Assembly: GCA_017436705.1 (NCBI GenBank)
Contig: JAFSCP010000017.1
Coordinates: 1-61,063 of the forward strand
Direction: 5' to 3'
DNA length: 61,063 nucleotides
Origin: Bacillota bacterium
GTDB lineage: Bacteria > Bacillota > Clostridia > Peptostreptococcales > Anaerovoracaceae
How positions within the stretch are numbered: the first letter of the stretch is position 1; each line of letters opens with the position of its first letter. A program made the translations under genes and the position numbers. The notes below the pieces were generated by a model. It searched no databases. It was not told the origin of the DNA and saw nothing but the letters and a program-made list of their open reading frames with translations. Of this stretch, positions 24,232-33,591 are shown piece after piece.

Positions 24232-25248
24232 ATGAAGAAAAGTATATCACTTTTATTAGTCTTCGCTCTCATCCTTTCCGCATTTGTAGGATTATCCGGA
24301 TGTGCAAGCGAAGGAGAAACTGAAGGGGATAAATTAACTGTATCTATCGTAGTTTCTACTGGATTTGGAGATAAGTCATTCAACGACTCTGCATTAGCCG
24401 GCGGCGAAAAGCTGGTGGAAGACTTAGGTATCGAACTTAAGACTATCGAATGCAAAGGCGAAAACTTTAAACAATATATGATGGACGCAGCTGATGTAGC
24501 TGACGTAGTAGTTCCTGTGGGCTGGGAATTCTGGGAAATCGGCGATGTTGCAGCTGAATATCCTGATGTTAAGTTTATCTGGGTTGACAACGTAGCAGAC
24601 GGCATTGAAAGCCTTCCTAACGTTCTCTGCATCACTTATGCTCAGAACGAAGGTTCATTCTTAGCTGGTTACATTGCAGCTAACATGTCCGCAACAGGTG
24701 TTATCGGTGCTATGGGCGGCGAAGATGTTATCACAATCAACGACTTCATCGTTGGTTACAAGCAGGGTGCTGAATATGCAAACCCTGATATCAAGGTTGA
24801 AAAGAACTATGCTAACTCCTATGATGACCCTGCAGCAGGTAAGGAATGTGCACAGGCACTTCACGACTTAGGTGCAGACATCATCTTCCAGATTGCTGGT
24901 AACTCCGGCAACGGCGTATTCGAAGCAGCTAAAGAAGGCGGTTACTACGCTATCGGCGTTGACCAGGACCAGAAGATTTCCGCTCCTGAATTCGACGATA
25001 CAATCATCTGCTCCATGAAGAAGGAAGTAGGTAACTCCATCTATGATACTGTAAAGGCTTTAGTTGAAGAAGATACATGGGAAGGCGCAAGAGTATGGGT
25101 AGCTGATATGGCTACTGGTTACATCTCCATCGCTTACGGTGATGAAAATTCAACTCAGCAGGTTGGCGATGACCTCAAGGCTGAAGTAGATGCTTTAGCA
25201 CAGAAGATCGTTTCCGGCGAAATCGAAGTTGAAACTACAAGAGAATAA
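24232..25248 (+). CDS. BMP family ABC transporter substrate-binding lipoprotein
   Basis: Membrane-anchored receptor for nucleosides/purines (338 aa). Signal peptide MKKSISLLLVFALILSAFVG with lipobox LSGC (lipid-modified Cys24). Family blocks: GFGDKSFNDSALAG, QNEGSFLAGYIAA, GAMGGEDVITINDF, and QIAGNSGNGVFEAA. GGAGG precedes the ATG. A strong stem-loop separates it from the ATPase and permease genes, which is common where the binding protein is made in excess. Confidence 0.92.
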   Translation: MKKSISLLLVFALILSAFVGLSGCASEGETEGDKLTVSIVVSTGFGDKSFNDSALAGGEKLVEDLGIELKTIECKGENFKQYMMDAADVADVVVPVGWEFWEIGDVAAEYPDVKFIWVDNVADGIESLPNVLCITYAQNEGSFLAGYIAANMSATGVIGAMGGEDVITINDFIVGYKQGAEYANPDIKVEKNYANSYDDPAAGKECAQALHDLGADIIFQIAGNSGNGVFEAAKEGGYYAIGVDQDQKISAPEFDDTIICSMKKEVGNSIYDTVKALVEEDTWEGARVWVADMATGYISIAYGDENSTQQVGDDLKAEVDALAQKIVSGEIEVETTRE

Positions 25249-25277
25249 TCTCTGGCAGTAAATTTACAAGTTTGCTT

Positions 25278-25314
25278 ATGAGGCGTAGCGTGATATGCGC
25301 TACGCCTCATTTTG
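25278..25314 (+). terminator. Stem-loop/terminator after the binding protein gene
   Basis: ATGAGGCGTAGCG / CGCTACGCCTCAT stem (13 bp), loop TGATATG, then TTTTG. Probably allows partial read-through into the ATPase and permease genes. Confidence 0.8.
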
Positions 25315-25354
25315 TATAAAATGCGGAAAAACATGGCAAAGGGAGGTAAGTACT

Positions 25355-26914
25355 TTGCAGGAATCTATAGTAAAATTTGAGCATGTGTCCATGCAGTTTC
25401 CGGGTGTGCTGGCCAATGATGATGTGTCTTTTGACATTAAGAAGGGTGAAGTTTTCGCACTGGTAGGTGAAAACGGAGCCGGCAAGAGTACACTTATGAA
25501 CATTCTTTACGGAATCAACAAGCCGACAGGCGGAAATGTGTACATAAAAGGAAAAAAGGTTGAAAAATACAGCCCCAGCGATGCTATCAGCCAGGGTGTA
25601 GGCATGGTTCATCAGCACTTTATGCTGGTGCCTTCATTTACAGTTGCCCAGAATATCGTAATGAGCAAAGAACCTAAAAAAATGGGTATTTTCTACGATC
25701 TGAAGGCAGCTGACAAAATCACTGAAAATCTGGTAAAAGAGTACGGTCTGGAAGTAGACGGAAAAGCTACAGTTGCTGAAATCAGCGTTGGTCTTCAGCA
25801 GCGTGTTGAAATCCTCAAAACTCTTTACAGGGGAGCTGATGTGCTCATTCTGGACGAGCCTACAGCGGTTCTGACACCACAGGAAACGGAAGAACTTTTC
25901 CAGGTTATCAGAAGAATTGTAAAAGAAAAAGAAATGACAGTAATCATCATCACCCATAAGCTTTATGAAGTTATGGCCATTTCTGACAGAGTCGGCGTAA
26001 TGCGTCAGGGCAGGCTTATCGGTGTTGAGGAAACAAAGAATGTAAACGAACGAATTCTGGCATCCATGATGGTGGGAAGAGAAGTTCTGTTTGATAATAT
26101 TGAAAAAACCGGAACTCCGGGCGATGTGCAGATCAAGGCGGATAACCTTTATGTTGCGGATAACCGCGGCCTGATGGCTGTCAACGGTGTTTCACTGGAA
26201 GTAAGAGCTGGTGAAGTCCTTGGTATTGCTGCTATTGAAGGAAACGGTCAGAGTGAGCTTCTTGAAGCTCTTACAGGCATGAGGCCGGTTGCCCGGGGTG
26301 AATTTTTCATTCAGGGTGAAAAGAGCAATGGCAAAACTCCTGGTCAGATCAGAGAGCTGGGACTTGCCCACATCCCTGAAGACCGTATGTCTACAGGGGT
26401 ATCCCTTCAGTCCACAATCACTGAAAACCTGATTATCGGTAAGCAGAAAGAGTCTGCTTTCTCAAAATACAAGACTCATCTGAAACAGTCATCCATCGCA
26501 CGATATGCAGAAGAACTCTTTGAAAAGTTCGATATGCGAGGCAGTGGTGTTGAAACCAGAGTCGGAGACCTTTCCGGCGGTAACATGCAGAAAGTAGTAG
26601 TTGCAAGGGAATTCTCCTTTGATACTCCTACGCTGATTATCGCCCAGCCTACACGAGGTGTGGATATCGGTGCCATGGAGTTCATCCACAAGCAGATTAT
26701 CGCAAAACGTAACGAAGGCTGTGCAATTCTTCTTGCCAGCGCTGATCTGGATGAAGTTTTCAGACTCAGTGACCGCATAATCACTTTATATGAAGGTAAA
26801 ATCACAGGCGAATTCAAAGCCGGTGAAATTGATAAGATGGGCATCAGCTACTATATGACAGGCGACCGTTCCGGCGGCAATGGCGGTCAGGAGGGAGGTG
26901 CTGAAAATGAATAA
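25355..26914 (+). CDS. ABC transporter ATPase with two nucleotide-binding domains (nucleoside/sugar type)
   Basis: A 519-aa duplicated ATPase that powers nucleoside uptake. First domain: Walker A GENGAGKS, signature ISVGLQQRVEI and Walker B LILDEPTAVL. Second domain: degenerate Walker A AIEGNGQSE, signature LSGGNMQKVV and IIAQPTRGVD, as usual for the RbsA/NupO group. A TTG start at 25355 is chosen because GGGAGG lies 8 nt upstream and the product then begins QESIVKFEHVSMQFPG; the frame is open to 25295 but that part covers the stem-loop. The stop overlaps the next start by 8 nt. Confidence 0.9.
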   Translation: MQESIVKFEHVSMQFPGVLANDDVSFDIKKGEVFALVGENGAGKSTLMNILYGINKPTGGNVYIKGKKVEKYSPSDAISQGVGMVHQHFMLVPSFTVAQNIVMSKEPKKMGIFYDLKAADKITENLVKEYGLEVDGKATVAEISVGLQQRVEILKTLYRGADVLILDEPTAVLTPQETEELFQVIRRIVKEKEMTVIIITHKLYEVMAISDRVGVMRQGRLIGVEETKNVNERILASMMVGREVLFDNIEKTGTPGDVQIKADNLYVADNRGLMAVNGVSLEVRAGEVLGIAAIEGNGQSELLEALTGMRPVARGEFFIQGEKSNGKTPGQIRELGLAHIPEDRMSTGVSLQSTITENLIIGKQKESAFSKYKTHLKQSSIARYAEELFEKFDMRGSGVETRVGDLSGGNMQKVVVAREFSFDTPTLIIAQPTRGVDIGAMEFIHKQIIAKRNEGCAILLASADLDEVFRLSDRIITLYEGKITGEFKAGEIDKMGISYYMTGDRSGGNGGQEGGAENE

Positions 26915-27983
26915 ACTGACAACAGCTTTTCAGAAAAACAGATCATATCTGACGGCACTTTTTCTCAGTATCGTGACAGCACTGATTCTCGGTGCAATAC
27001 TGATGCTGATTACAGGCTACAATCCTCTTGCAGGTTATGCAGCAATGCTCAAAGGCGTTTTTGGAAACAGCAGAGTATTCGGTAACACCCTTGCAAAAAT
27101 GCTTACGCTCTGTCTTACCGGTCTGGCAATGGCAGTCTGCTCCAAGGCCGGCATGTTCAATGTCGGCGGTGAAGGTCAGCTTTTCCTCGGAGGCCTTGCA
27201 GCAACTATGGTTGGTGTATGTCTGGAAGGAATTTCACCAATTATCGCAGTGCCTCTTGCATTTTTAAGTGCAGCGGCAGTGGGTGGTTTCTACGCATGGA
27301 TTCCTGCAATGCTGAAAGTAAAACTCAATGTGAGTGAAGTAATTACCACAATCATGCTCAACTCAGTGGCGATTTATCTCTGTACATATCTGACAAACAG
27401 CGGAGGCCCGCTGCTTACTGATGACAGAGGGGTGCTTGGCGGTACAGAAGCAGTTCCTGATCCTTTCATGTTCAGCCAGCTTATTCCGCGTTCCAACCTG
27501 AGTACAGCGATTATCTACAGTGCAGCAATTGCTTTTATCTGCTGGTATGTGATGAAAAAGACTACAATGGGCCTTGAAATGAAAATTACCGGTGAAAACT
27601 CTCGTTTTGCTTTCTTTTCAGGTCTGAAGAAGGACAAGATCATGGTGCTTGCAATGGTTGCTTCCGGCGCAATCTGCGGCCTTGTAGGTATGTTTGAAGT
27701 TTATGGATATCAGCAGAGATTCATGGACTCTATCAGTAACGAGTTCTATTATGATGGTATGCTGGTTGCCATGATTATGAATTATAACCCTCTGGGTATT
27801 ATAATAATGAGCTTTTTCTTTGCGGTCGTCGATATCGGTGCAGGTGCAATGGAACTTTCCATCGGTATCTCAGGAGAACTTTCTGATATTATCTTCGCAA
27901 TCATCATTTTCCTGATGGCTGCAGAAGGTGGAATCACCAAGTTCCTCAATGAACGCAAAGCAAGAAAGGAGGCGCAGAAGTAA
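26907..27983 (+). CDS. ABC transporter permease 1 (nucleoside/BMP type)
   Basis: A 358-aa integral membrane protein of the BPD_transp_2 family, with about 8-10 hydrophobic helices and the conserved FNVGGEGQLFLGG segment that contacts the ATPase; VSEVITTIMLNSVA is also typical. Starts at ATG 26907 overlapping the ATPase gene, with GGAGGGAGG upstream. The stop overlaps the following permease by one base. Forms the channel with permease 2. Confidence 0.9.
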   Translation: MNKLTTAFQKNRSYLTALFLSIVTALILGAILMLITGYNPLAGYAAMLKGVFGNSRVFGNTLAKMLTLCLTGLAMAVCSKAGMFNVGGEGQLFLGGLAATMVGVCLEGISPIIAVPLAFLSAAAVGGFYAWIPAMLKVKLNVSEVITTIMLNSVAIYLCTYLTNSGGPLLTDDRGVLGGTEAVPDPFMFSQLIPRSNLSTAIIYSAAIAFICWYVMKKTTMGLEMKITGENSRFAFFSGLKKDKIMVLAMVASGAICGLVGMFEVYGYQQRFMDSISNEFYYDGMLVAMIMNYNPLGIIIMSFFFAVVDIGAGAMELSIGISGELSDIIFAIIIFLMAAEGGITKFLNERKARKEAQK

Positions 27984-28924
27984 TGGAACAACTTGCACAG
28001 GTCTTTAATATAGGTCTTTTACAGAATACACTGCGTACTGCAACTCCTGTAATTCTGGCAGCAATGGGCGGTCTGCTCACTGAACAGGCCGGAATCATGA
28101 ATATCGGTATGGACGGTATGATTTTAATGGGCGCTTTCGTTGCGGTTGCTTTCAGCTATGCCTGCGCATCTGCATCAATGGGTGTTCTCATGGCCGTGCT
28201 CATCGGTATTTTAGTAGGTATTTTCTTTGCAATTTTCGTTGTAAAGTTAAAGAGTGACGAGTTTATCATCGGTATGGCGCTGAATACATTTGCGGGCGGT
28301 CTTACAGTTTACCTGCTCCGTTCAATTTTCGGCGTAAAGGGAACTTTCTCCGATGCAGGAATCGTTTCACTTCCGACTGTACACCTTGATTTTCTTGATG
28401 GTATCCCGGTGCTGGGACCGCTGCTCAATGACAATTCAATCTTCGTGTACATAACATGGGTTCTCGTGTTCCTTACCTGGCTTTTCCTGTACAGAACTCC
28501 TTACGGATTCTGGCTCAGAGCAGCAGGCGAACATCCTGAATCACTGGAAACAGCAGGCATCAGCGCACAGAAAATGAAACTTATCGCAAGCATCATGTGT
28601 GGTGTCTTCTGCGGATTTGCAGGGGCACACCTTTCACTGGGCTATCTGACAATGTTCTCCGAAGGCATGAGCAACAGCCGCGGATTCATTGCCTTTGCCT
28701 GCGTTATCTTCGGTATGGCCAACCCTCCTAAGGTATTCCTGGCAGCACTGCTTTTCGGTTTCCTTCAGGCTCTGGGTCTCAGACTTCAGAATGTTGGCGT
28801 ACCTGCTGACATTACGTCAATTATTCCTTACCTTGCAACAATTCTGATGCTGGTTTACGTTGTAGTAGCTGGTGACAGAAAGAAAAAGAACAAGGCAAAA
28901 AAGGAATTAAAAAATATAAATTAA
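27983..28924 (+). CDS. ABC transporter permease 2 (nucleoside/BMP type)
   Basis: A 313-aa permease, partner of the preceding one, with multiple hydrophobic helices and the characteristic TEQAGIMNIGMDGMILMGAF coupling motif and RAAGEHPESLETAG segment. The start ATG shares a base with the stop of permease 1 (TAATG), so translation is coupled. Completes the lipoprotein-ATPase-two-permease set. Confidence 0.91.
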   Translation: MEQLAQVFNIGLLQNTLRTATPVILAAMGGLLTEQAGIMNIGMDGMILMGAFVAVAFSYACASASMGVLMAVLIGILVGIFFAIFVVKLKSDEFIIGMALNTFAGGLTVYLLRSIFGVKGTFSDAGIVSLPTVHLDFLDGIPVLGPLLNDNSIFVYITWVLVFLTWLFLYRTPYGFWLRAAGEHPESLETAGISAQKMKLIASIMCGVFCGFAGAHLSLGYLTMFSEGMSNSRGFIAFACVIFGMANPPKVFLAALLFGFLQALGLRLQNVGVPADITSIIPYLATILMLVYVVVAGDRKKKNKAKKELKNIN

Positions 28925-28941
28925 AGGGGAAAAATTAAAAA

Positions 28942-30039
28942 ATGAAAAAAGTTTTATCTTTAGTATTAATTGCAGTTTTATGCTTCGGCCTTATGGCAGG
29001 CTGCGGCAGCGAAGAAGAACTTGCAGAAAATCTTTATGATGCGTATGATCTTCCTTCAATGGTAACTTTACCGGATTACAACGGCTACTCTTTCGAAGAA
29101 GAGGAAGTAACAGTTACTGATGAAGATATCGATGATACAGTACAGGTATTCCTTGAAGGTCTTGCAACTACTGAAGAAGTAACTGAAGGTACTGCAGAAA
29201 AAGGCGATACAGTAAAAATCGCTTTTGAAGGCGTGCTTGACAATGGTTATACTTCCGATGGCATGAAGTCCGAAGGTACAACTATCACTCTCGGCAACGC
29301 AGGATACATTGATGGTTTTGAAGCTGGTCTTTATGGTGCAACTATCGGTGAAGAAGTAGTTCTCAAGCTTCAGTTCCCTGAAAATTACGGTGAGGACGAA
29401 CTTAATGGTCAGCCAGTTACTTTCAAGGTTACAGTGCTTTCCAAGACTGTTTCCACAATTCCAGAACTGACTGACAAGCTTGTAAAGGAAAACTCCAATT
29501 ACAAGACAATTGAAAAGTTCAGAGAAGCTGCTGCTGAAGAACTTGAAAAGCTCATGAAGGAAGAAGAAGTAATTCGCGTAAAAGGTCTCATCTACGATAA
29601 ACTTTTTGGCGAAGCTGAAGTACCGGCTCTCATCGAAGAAGAAGTTCAGAGAGAAATGGACAGACTTGAAGCAAACTACAAGGATATCGCAGAAATTTAC
29701 GGCCAGGAATGGGAAGAATTCCTTGAAACAAACATGTCCTTTACTGAAGAAGAATTCCTTGAAGAACTGAAGACATATGGTGAAGACATCGTAAAGTCCA
29801 AGATGATCGTTTATACTTTCGCAAGAGCTGAAGAAATTGCAGTTACTCAGGAAGAATATGATGCAGCACTGGAAGAAGCAATGTTTTCATTAGGCATCAG
29901 CGAACCATCACTCTTTGAAATGTACATGGGATGCACAATCGAAGAATACGGCGAACTTAACCACATTCACCTGAACCTTACACTGGACAAGGCTCTGGAC
30001 AAGATTTATCCGAATGTAGTGAAGAACGCTGCAGCTTAA
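28942..30039 (+). CDS. Trigger-factor-like FKBP-type peptidyl-prolyl isomerase lipoprotein
   Basis: A 365-aa lipoprotein (signal peptide then lipobox LMAGC, Cys21). Residues about 85-165 are an FKBP domain as in trigger factor (GDTVKIAFEGVLDNGY, GFEAGLYGATIGEEV, FPENYGED, VTFKVTVLSK); the remainder resembles the trigger-factor helical chaperone arm. The N-terminal ribosome-binding domain of trigger factor is missing and replaced by the signal. It therefore likely acts as a secreted folding factor rather than on the ribosome. It follows the transporter operon by 17 nt and precedes a terminator. Similar lipoproteins occur in other Clostridia. Confidence 0.82.
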   Translation: MKKVLSLVLIAVLCFGLMAGCGSEEELAENLYDAYDLPSMVTLPDYNGYSFEEEEVTVTDEDIDDTVQVFLEGLATTEEVTEGTAEKGDTVKIAFEGVLDNGYTSDGMKSEGTTITLGNAGYIDGFEAGLYGATIGEEVVLKLQFPENYGEDELNGQPVTFKVTVLSKTVSTIPELTDKLVKENSNYKTIEKFREAAAEELEKLMKEEEVIRVKGLIYDKLFGEAEVPALIEEEVQREMDRLEANYKDIAEIYGQEWEEFLETNMSFTEEEFLEELKTYGEDIVKSKMIVYTFARAEEIAVTQEEYDAALEEAMFSLGISEPSLFEMYMGCTIEEYGELNHIHLNLTLDKALDKIYPNVVKNAAA

Positions 30040-30052
30040 TAGTCTGAGATAA

Positions 30053-30078
30053 AGACCTCCGCAAGGGGGTCTTTTTTT
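30053..30078 (+). terminator. Terminator after the trigger-factor-like gene
   Basis: AGACCTCC-GCAA-GGGGGTCT stem followed by seven T. Confidence 0.88.
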
Positions 30079-30107
30079 GAATAAACTGAGGAAGCAAAGC
30101 ATATAAT
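30077..30107 (+). promoter_or_regulatory. Possible sigma-A promoter of ylmC/ymxH
   Basis: TTGAAT (30077-30082), a long 19-bp spacer, TATAAT (30102-30107); the -35 overlaps the end of the preceding terminator. Confidence 0.4.
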
Positions 30108-30143
30108 TGACCATTACGACTGGTATGACAAGGGGGATAAAGT

Positions 30144-30395
30144 ATGCTGAGTACGGACAAACTGAAGAATAAGGAAGTTATAAATATATCTGACGGGAAA
30201 AGCCTGGGATTCGTGAGCGATATTGAGGTTGACCTGGAACAGGGTACCATAGGAGGAATTGTGATTCCGGGACAGAGAAGTGTGTTCGGATGGTTTTCCA
30301 GAGGCGAAAATGATATGCTTATCAAGTGGGAAAAGGTCAAAACTGTAGGAGATGATGTGATTTTAGTAGACTTGGGACCACAAGATGTGGTATAG
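30144..30395 (+). CDS. YlmC/YmxH family PRC-barrel protein
   Basis: An 83-aa PRC-barrel domain protein of the YlmC/YmxH family found in spore formers (sometimes described as sporulation-associated). Blocks: [24 protein letters not shown] and [15 protein letters not shown]. Role unproven. It lies 32 nt before nrdR in the same direction. The start ATG follows GGGGG. Confidence 0.85.
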   Translation: MLSTDKLKNKEVINISDGKSLGFVSDIEVDLEQGTIGGIVIPGQRSVFGWFSRGENDMLIKWEKVKTVGDDVILVDLGPQDVV

Positions 30396-30427
30396 TTAAT
30401 ATATATGATTATCATGGAGGTAGCAAT

Positions 30428-30889
30428 ATGAAATGCCCGTTTTGTGACAGTCCGGATACTAAAGTAATCGATTCACGTCCTACTGAAGAAGGACATGCTA
30501 TCCGCCGCCGCCGTGGCTGCGACAGATGCAACAAGAGATTTACCACTTACGAAAAAGTTGAAGAAACTATCCTTATGGTTGTGAAAAAAGATAACCGCAG
30601 GGAAGTTTTTGACCGCCAGAAAGTTCTCAGCGGCATAATCAAGGCCTGTGAAAAGCGTCCTGTGTCTATCGCCCGCATGGAGCAGATGGTAGACGAAATC
30701 GAGCGTGACCTGAGCAATCTGATGGAAAAAGAAGTGGACAGCCACTATATCGGTGAACTTATCATGGAACAGCTTAAAAAAGTGGATGAGGTGGCATATG
30801 TGCGCTTTGCGTCAGTTTACAGACAGTTCACAGATGTGAATACCTTTATAAAAGAAATTGAAAAATTAATCGGAAAGCAGGATAGATAA
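30428..30889 (+). CDS. nrdR: Transcriptional repressor NrdR
   Basis: Represses ribonucleotide reductase genes when dATP is high (153 aa). N-terminal zinc ribbon with Cys3, Cys6, Cys31 and Cys34 (CPFC and CDRC) and a basic RRRRG segment, then an ATP-cone domain ([20 protein letters not shown]). ATG 30428 with GGAGG upstream. Followed by cmk after 2 nt, linking nucleotide regulation and metabolism. Confidence 0.95.
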   Translation: MKCPFCDSPDTKVIDSRPTEEGHAIRRRRGCDRCNKRFTTYEKVEETILMVVKKDNRREVFDRQKVLSGIIKACEKRPVSIARMEQMVDEIERDLSNLMEKEVDSHYIGELIMEQLKKVDEVAYVRFASVYRQFTDVNTFIKEIEKLIGKQDR

Positions 30890-30891
30890 AA

Positions 30892-31542
30892 ATGTCAGAA
30901 AAGAATTTCCAGATTGCAATTGACGGACCAAGCGGTGCAGGAAAATCCACCGTTGCCAAGGCAATTGCAAAGAAACTTAACATAGAATATATCGATACAG
31001 GTGCCATGTACAGAGCTCTTGGTCTGAAGATGCTCAACCTTGGAATTCCAATGGAAGACGGTCCGCAGCTTCACAAGCTTCTTGAAGAAACTGAAATTGA
31101 TTTTCAGAATGGCGAAATCATGCTGGACGGACAGGTTGTAAGCCACCTGATCAGAACCCCTGAAGTTTCCATGGCAGCTTCAGACTGCTCAGCATTTCCG
31201 TGCGTGCGTAAGCAGCTGGTGGCAGCTCAGCAGAAAATGGGTGAAAGCAAGAGCGTAATCATGGACGGACGCGACATCTGCAGCGTGGTTTTCCCTGATG
31301 CGCAGCACAAGTATTACATCACTGCAACTGATGAGGAAAGAGCCCGCAGAAGATACAAGGAACTCATTGAAAAGGGTGAAAATACTACATTTGAGGAAAC
31401 TCTGGCAGCAATCAGAGAACGCGACTATAATGACAGCCACAGAGCTGCAAGCCCGCTGAAAAAAGCTGATGATGCAGTTGAGCTGGACACAACAGACATG
31501 ACCATTGAAGAAGTGGTTGAGTATATCTGCAGCAGAGTATAA
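30892..31542 (+). CDS. cmk: Cytidylate kinase
   Basis: Phosphorylates CMP and dCMP (216 aa). P-loop GPSGAGKST at 12-20, substrate segment YIDTGAMYRA, the DGRDICSVVFPDA motif and a lid RRRYKEL. Two-nt gap from nrdR. Terminator follows. Standard length for bacterial Cmk. Confidence 0.95.
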   Translation: MSEKNFQIAIDGPSGAGKSTVAKAIAKKLNIEYIDTGAMYRALGLKMLNLGIPMEDGPQLHKLLEETEIDFQNGEIMLDGQVVSHLIRTPEVSMAASDCSAFPCVRKQLVAAQQKMGESKSVIMDGRDICSVVFPDAQHKYYITATDEERARRRYKELIEKGENTTFEETLAAIRERDYNDSHRAASPLKKADDAVELDTTDMTIEEVVEYICSRV

Positions 31543-31556
31543 AATTGGATAAAATT

Positions 31557-31597
31557 AACCTCTTCCGGGGAAAATAACCTGGAGGAGGTTTTTTTAT
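31557..31597 (+). terminator. Terminator after cmk, overlapping the ribosome-binding site of the next gene
   Basis: AACCTCTTCCGGG / ACCTGGAGGAGGTT stem followed by seven T. The 3' arm contains GGAGGAGG, placed 8 nt before ATG 31596, so read-through RNA would hide its Shine-Dalgarno in the stem. Confidence 0.8.
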
Positions 31598-33410
31598 GCG
31601 CAAGAAAGAAAAATATTATGCCGGTGCTGGTGTTGGTGTCGGTGTCGAAAATTGTCGACGCATAAAAACAGGGCTGGCAGGGATAACTATTTTGCTGCTG
31701 GCCTTAATCTGCCGCCTGTTTTATATTCAGGTGCTGTGCCATGAAGAGTTTGCTGACACAGCAGCAGTTCAGTATGAAATGGCTGTTGAAGGTCTGGATA
31801 CGCGGGGGCAGATATTTGACAGGAATATGAAGCCGCTGACAGGAAGTACTTACAAGTATTATTACATCCTAAAAACATCTGTGCTGAATGAAGATTGCGG
31901 GCTGCTTCTGGCACAGACCGGTGCGGAAAATATCACTGCCGGAGGCGGTGATGGTATGAGTGGGATAAATCAGGGAAGTGGCGCGCAGAATTTGTCGAAA
32001 TATCAGGTGTTTCAAACGGAGCATTATATTGAAAATGTCAGCAGTAGTCTTCGCAGCCAGTATGGCGCCTATGTGTTCCGTACTAAAGCCAGATATACTG
32101 ATGACCAGCTTGCCTGCCATCTCATAGGCTATCTTAATGATGCTGAAAAACGGGGTGTTTCCGGTCTTGAGCTGCTATGCGAGGAAAGGCTTGAGGCCGG
32201 CAGTGACAGGCTGGTACTTATGGCCGATGCTGCAGGTAATATAATACCGGGAGCAGCGCCTTCTGAAGAAGGCGCTGATGGGAAGGTACCTGAAAATAAT
32301 TCAGTTATAGTTACCATCGACTCAGACCTGCAGAGAAAATGTGAAAGCCTGCTGAGCAGTTCATCGTCATGTGTGGTTTCAGATGGGCAGACAGGGGAAA
32401 TTCTGGCACTGGCATCTGCGCCGGGATTCAATCCTAATGACATAGCTTCGTATCTGGATGACGACAGCGACTGCCTGCTGAACAAAGCTTTGCAGGGAGC
32501 TTATGCTCCCGGTTCGGTGTTCAAGCTTGTGGTGGCCGCCGCCGCGCTGGAAAGCGGTGGGTGCGCGGCCACCCGTACATTTGAATGTACGGGTGAGGCG
32601 GCGGCAGGTGGCCTGACTGTCAGATGTGCCACCGCGCCGCCGGGCGGCCATGGCACGATAAACATGTATGAAGCCATGGCAAAGTCCTGTAACAGTTATT
32701 TTGTGCAGCTTGGAGAACTTATCGGAAAAGACAGAATCCTCGCCATGGCACGAAATCTGGGCCTTGGAGAGACAGTTCTGCAGGACTATCCGGAAGAATC
32801 AGAAGGAAATGTCCCGTCAGATTATGAAACCAGTGACATAGACATTTCCAACCTTTCTATCGGGCAGGGGACTCTGCTTGCAACGCCACTGCAGATAAAC
32901 CGCCTGACCGCCATCATTGCAAGAGGCGGCAGAAACGTTGAAATGACCCTGTTCCCAGAAGAAAAACTGACATCTTCTCAGATATCAGTTACGAATACGG
33001 GAGATGATGCTGATAGCATTACCCCGGCAAGTTTTGACAATGGCTGTGTTTCCACAGATTCCGGAACGCAGCTGATTTCGCCGGAAACTGCTTCAGAACT
33101 GCAGATAATGATGTTCAGTACAGCTGAATATGGCACGGCTTCCGGACCTGACTGGAAAATACCTGTATGGGCAAAAACCGGCACAGCGGAGGCTCGCCTC
33201 CGCGGCCAGCCAGCAAAACATTGCTGGCTGACCGGTTTCTGCCTGTCGCCGGCCTCTGAGGCAGAAACCGGTGCCGGTTCTGCCGGAAATAGGGATTCTG
33301 TGACAGAAAGCCGGTGCTATGTAATCACAGTTTTCGTTGAAAATGGTATATCGGGCTCTGCTACGGCTCTGCCGATATTCGAAAAAATTGTCGAATACCT
33401 TAATCGCTGA
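31596..33410 (+). CDS. Class B penicillin-binding protein (transpeptidase, SpoVD/PBP2-like)
   Basis: Cross-links peptidoglycan (604 aa). One N-terminal membrane anchor (TGLAGITILLLALICRLFYIQV), a dimerisation domain, then the transpeptidase with SxxK as Ser307-Val-Phe-Lys310, SCN in AKSCNSY and KTG at 527-529. The low-complexity N-terminus AGAGVGVGVENCRRIK is encoded by DNA holding a TGTCGAA pair. Located next to sigK and behind a terminator-shielded ribosome-binding site, it may have a sporulation or cortex role like SpoVD, but this is inference. The GC content and Gly/Ala richness of its middle part are higher than in its neighbours. Confidence 0.85.
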   Translation: MRKKEKYYAGAGVGVGVENCRRIKTGLAGITILLLALICRLFYIQVLCHEEFADTAAVQYEMAVEGLDTRGQIFDRNMKPLTGSTYKYYYILKTSVLNEDCGLLLAQTGAENITAGGGDGMSGINQGSGAQNLSKYQVFQTEHYIENVSSSLRSQYGAYVFRTKARYTDDQLACHLIGYLNDAEKRGVSGLELLCEERLEAGSDRLVLMADAAGNIIPGAAPSEEGADGKVPENNSVIVTIDSDLQRKCESLLSSSSSCVVSDGQTGEILALASAPGFNPNDIASYLDDDSDCLLNKALQGAYAPGSVFKLVVAAAALESGGCAATRTFECTGEAAAGGLTVRCATAPPGGHGTINMYEAMAKSCNSYFVQLGELIGKDRILAMARNLGLGETVLQDYPEESEGNVPSDYETSDIDISNLSIGQGTLLATPLQINRLTAIIARGGRNVEMTLFPEEKLTSSQISVTNTGDDADSITPASFDNGCVSTDSGTQLISPETASELQIMMFSTAEYGTASGPDWKIPVWAKTGTAEARLRGQPAKHCWLTGFCLSPASEAETGAGSAGNRDSVTESRCYVITVFVENGISGSATALPIFEKIVEYLNR

Positions 33411-33473
33411 AAAATTAATAGTAATAGTGCGCAGACATTGCATTTTTTCAGTAAAAAAGGAGAATTATGCAAT

Positions 33474-33550
33474 AAAATCGACAATTCGACAAATTTCGCG
33501 GAACGACGGAGTGACGAACCGCCCCCTGCGGAACGACGGACTGACGAACC
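33474..33550. repeat. Intergenic TGTCGAA array and 23-bp tandem repeat
   Basis: In the 181-bp gap between the PBP gene and sigK: ATCGACAATTCGACAAA (33477-33493) holds TTCGACA at 33485-33491 and a second near match; then two copies of a 23-bp unit beginning GCGGAACGACGGA (33498-33520 and 33528-33550), period 30 bp, one mismatch. Both flanking genes converge here. No gene is supported in this gap. Confidence 0.7.
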
Positions 33551-33591
33551 TCGGATCAGTCACCATGCAGGCCAGCCAGCAATCCGCATAA

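Noticed and set aside
33474-33550. CRISPR array
   Set aside because: Only two 23-bp units with a 7-bp gap, no spacers of proper size and no cas genes in the window.
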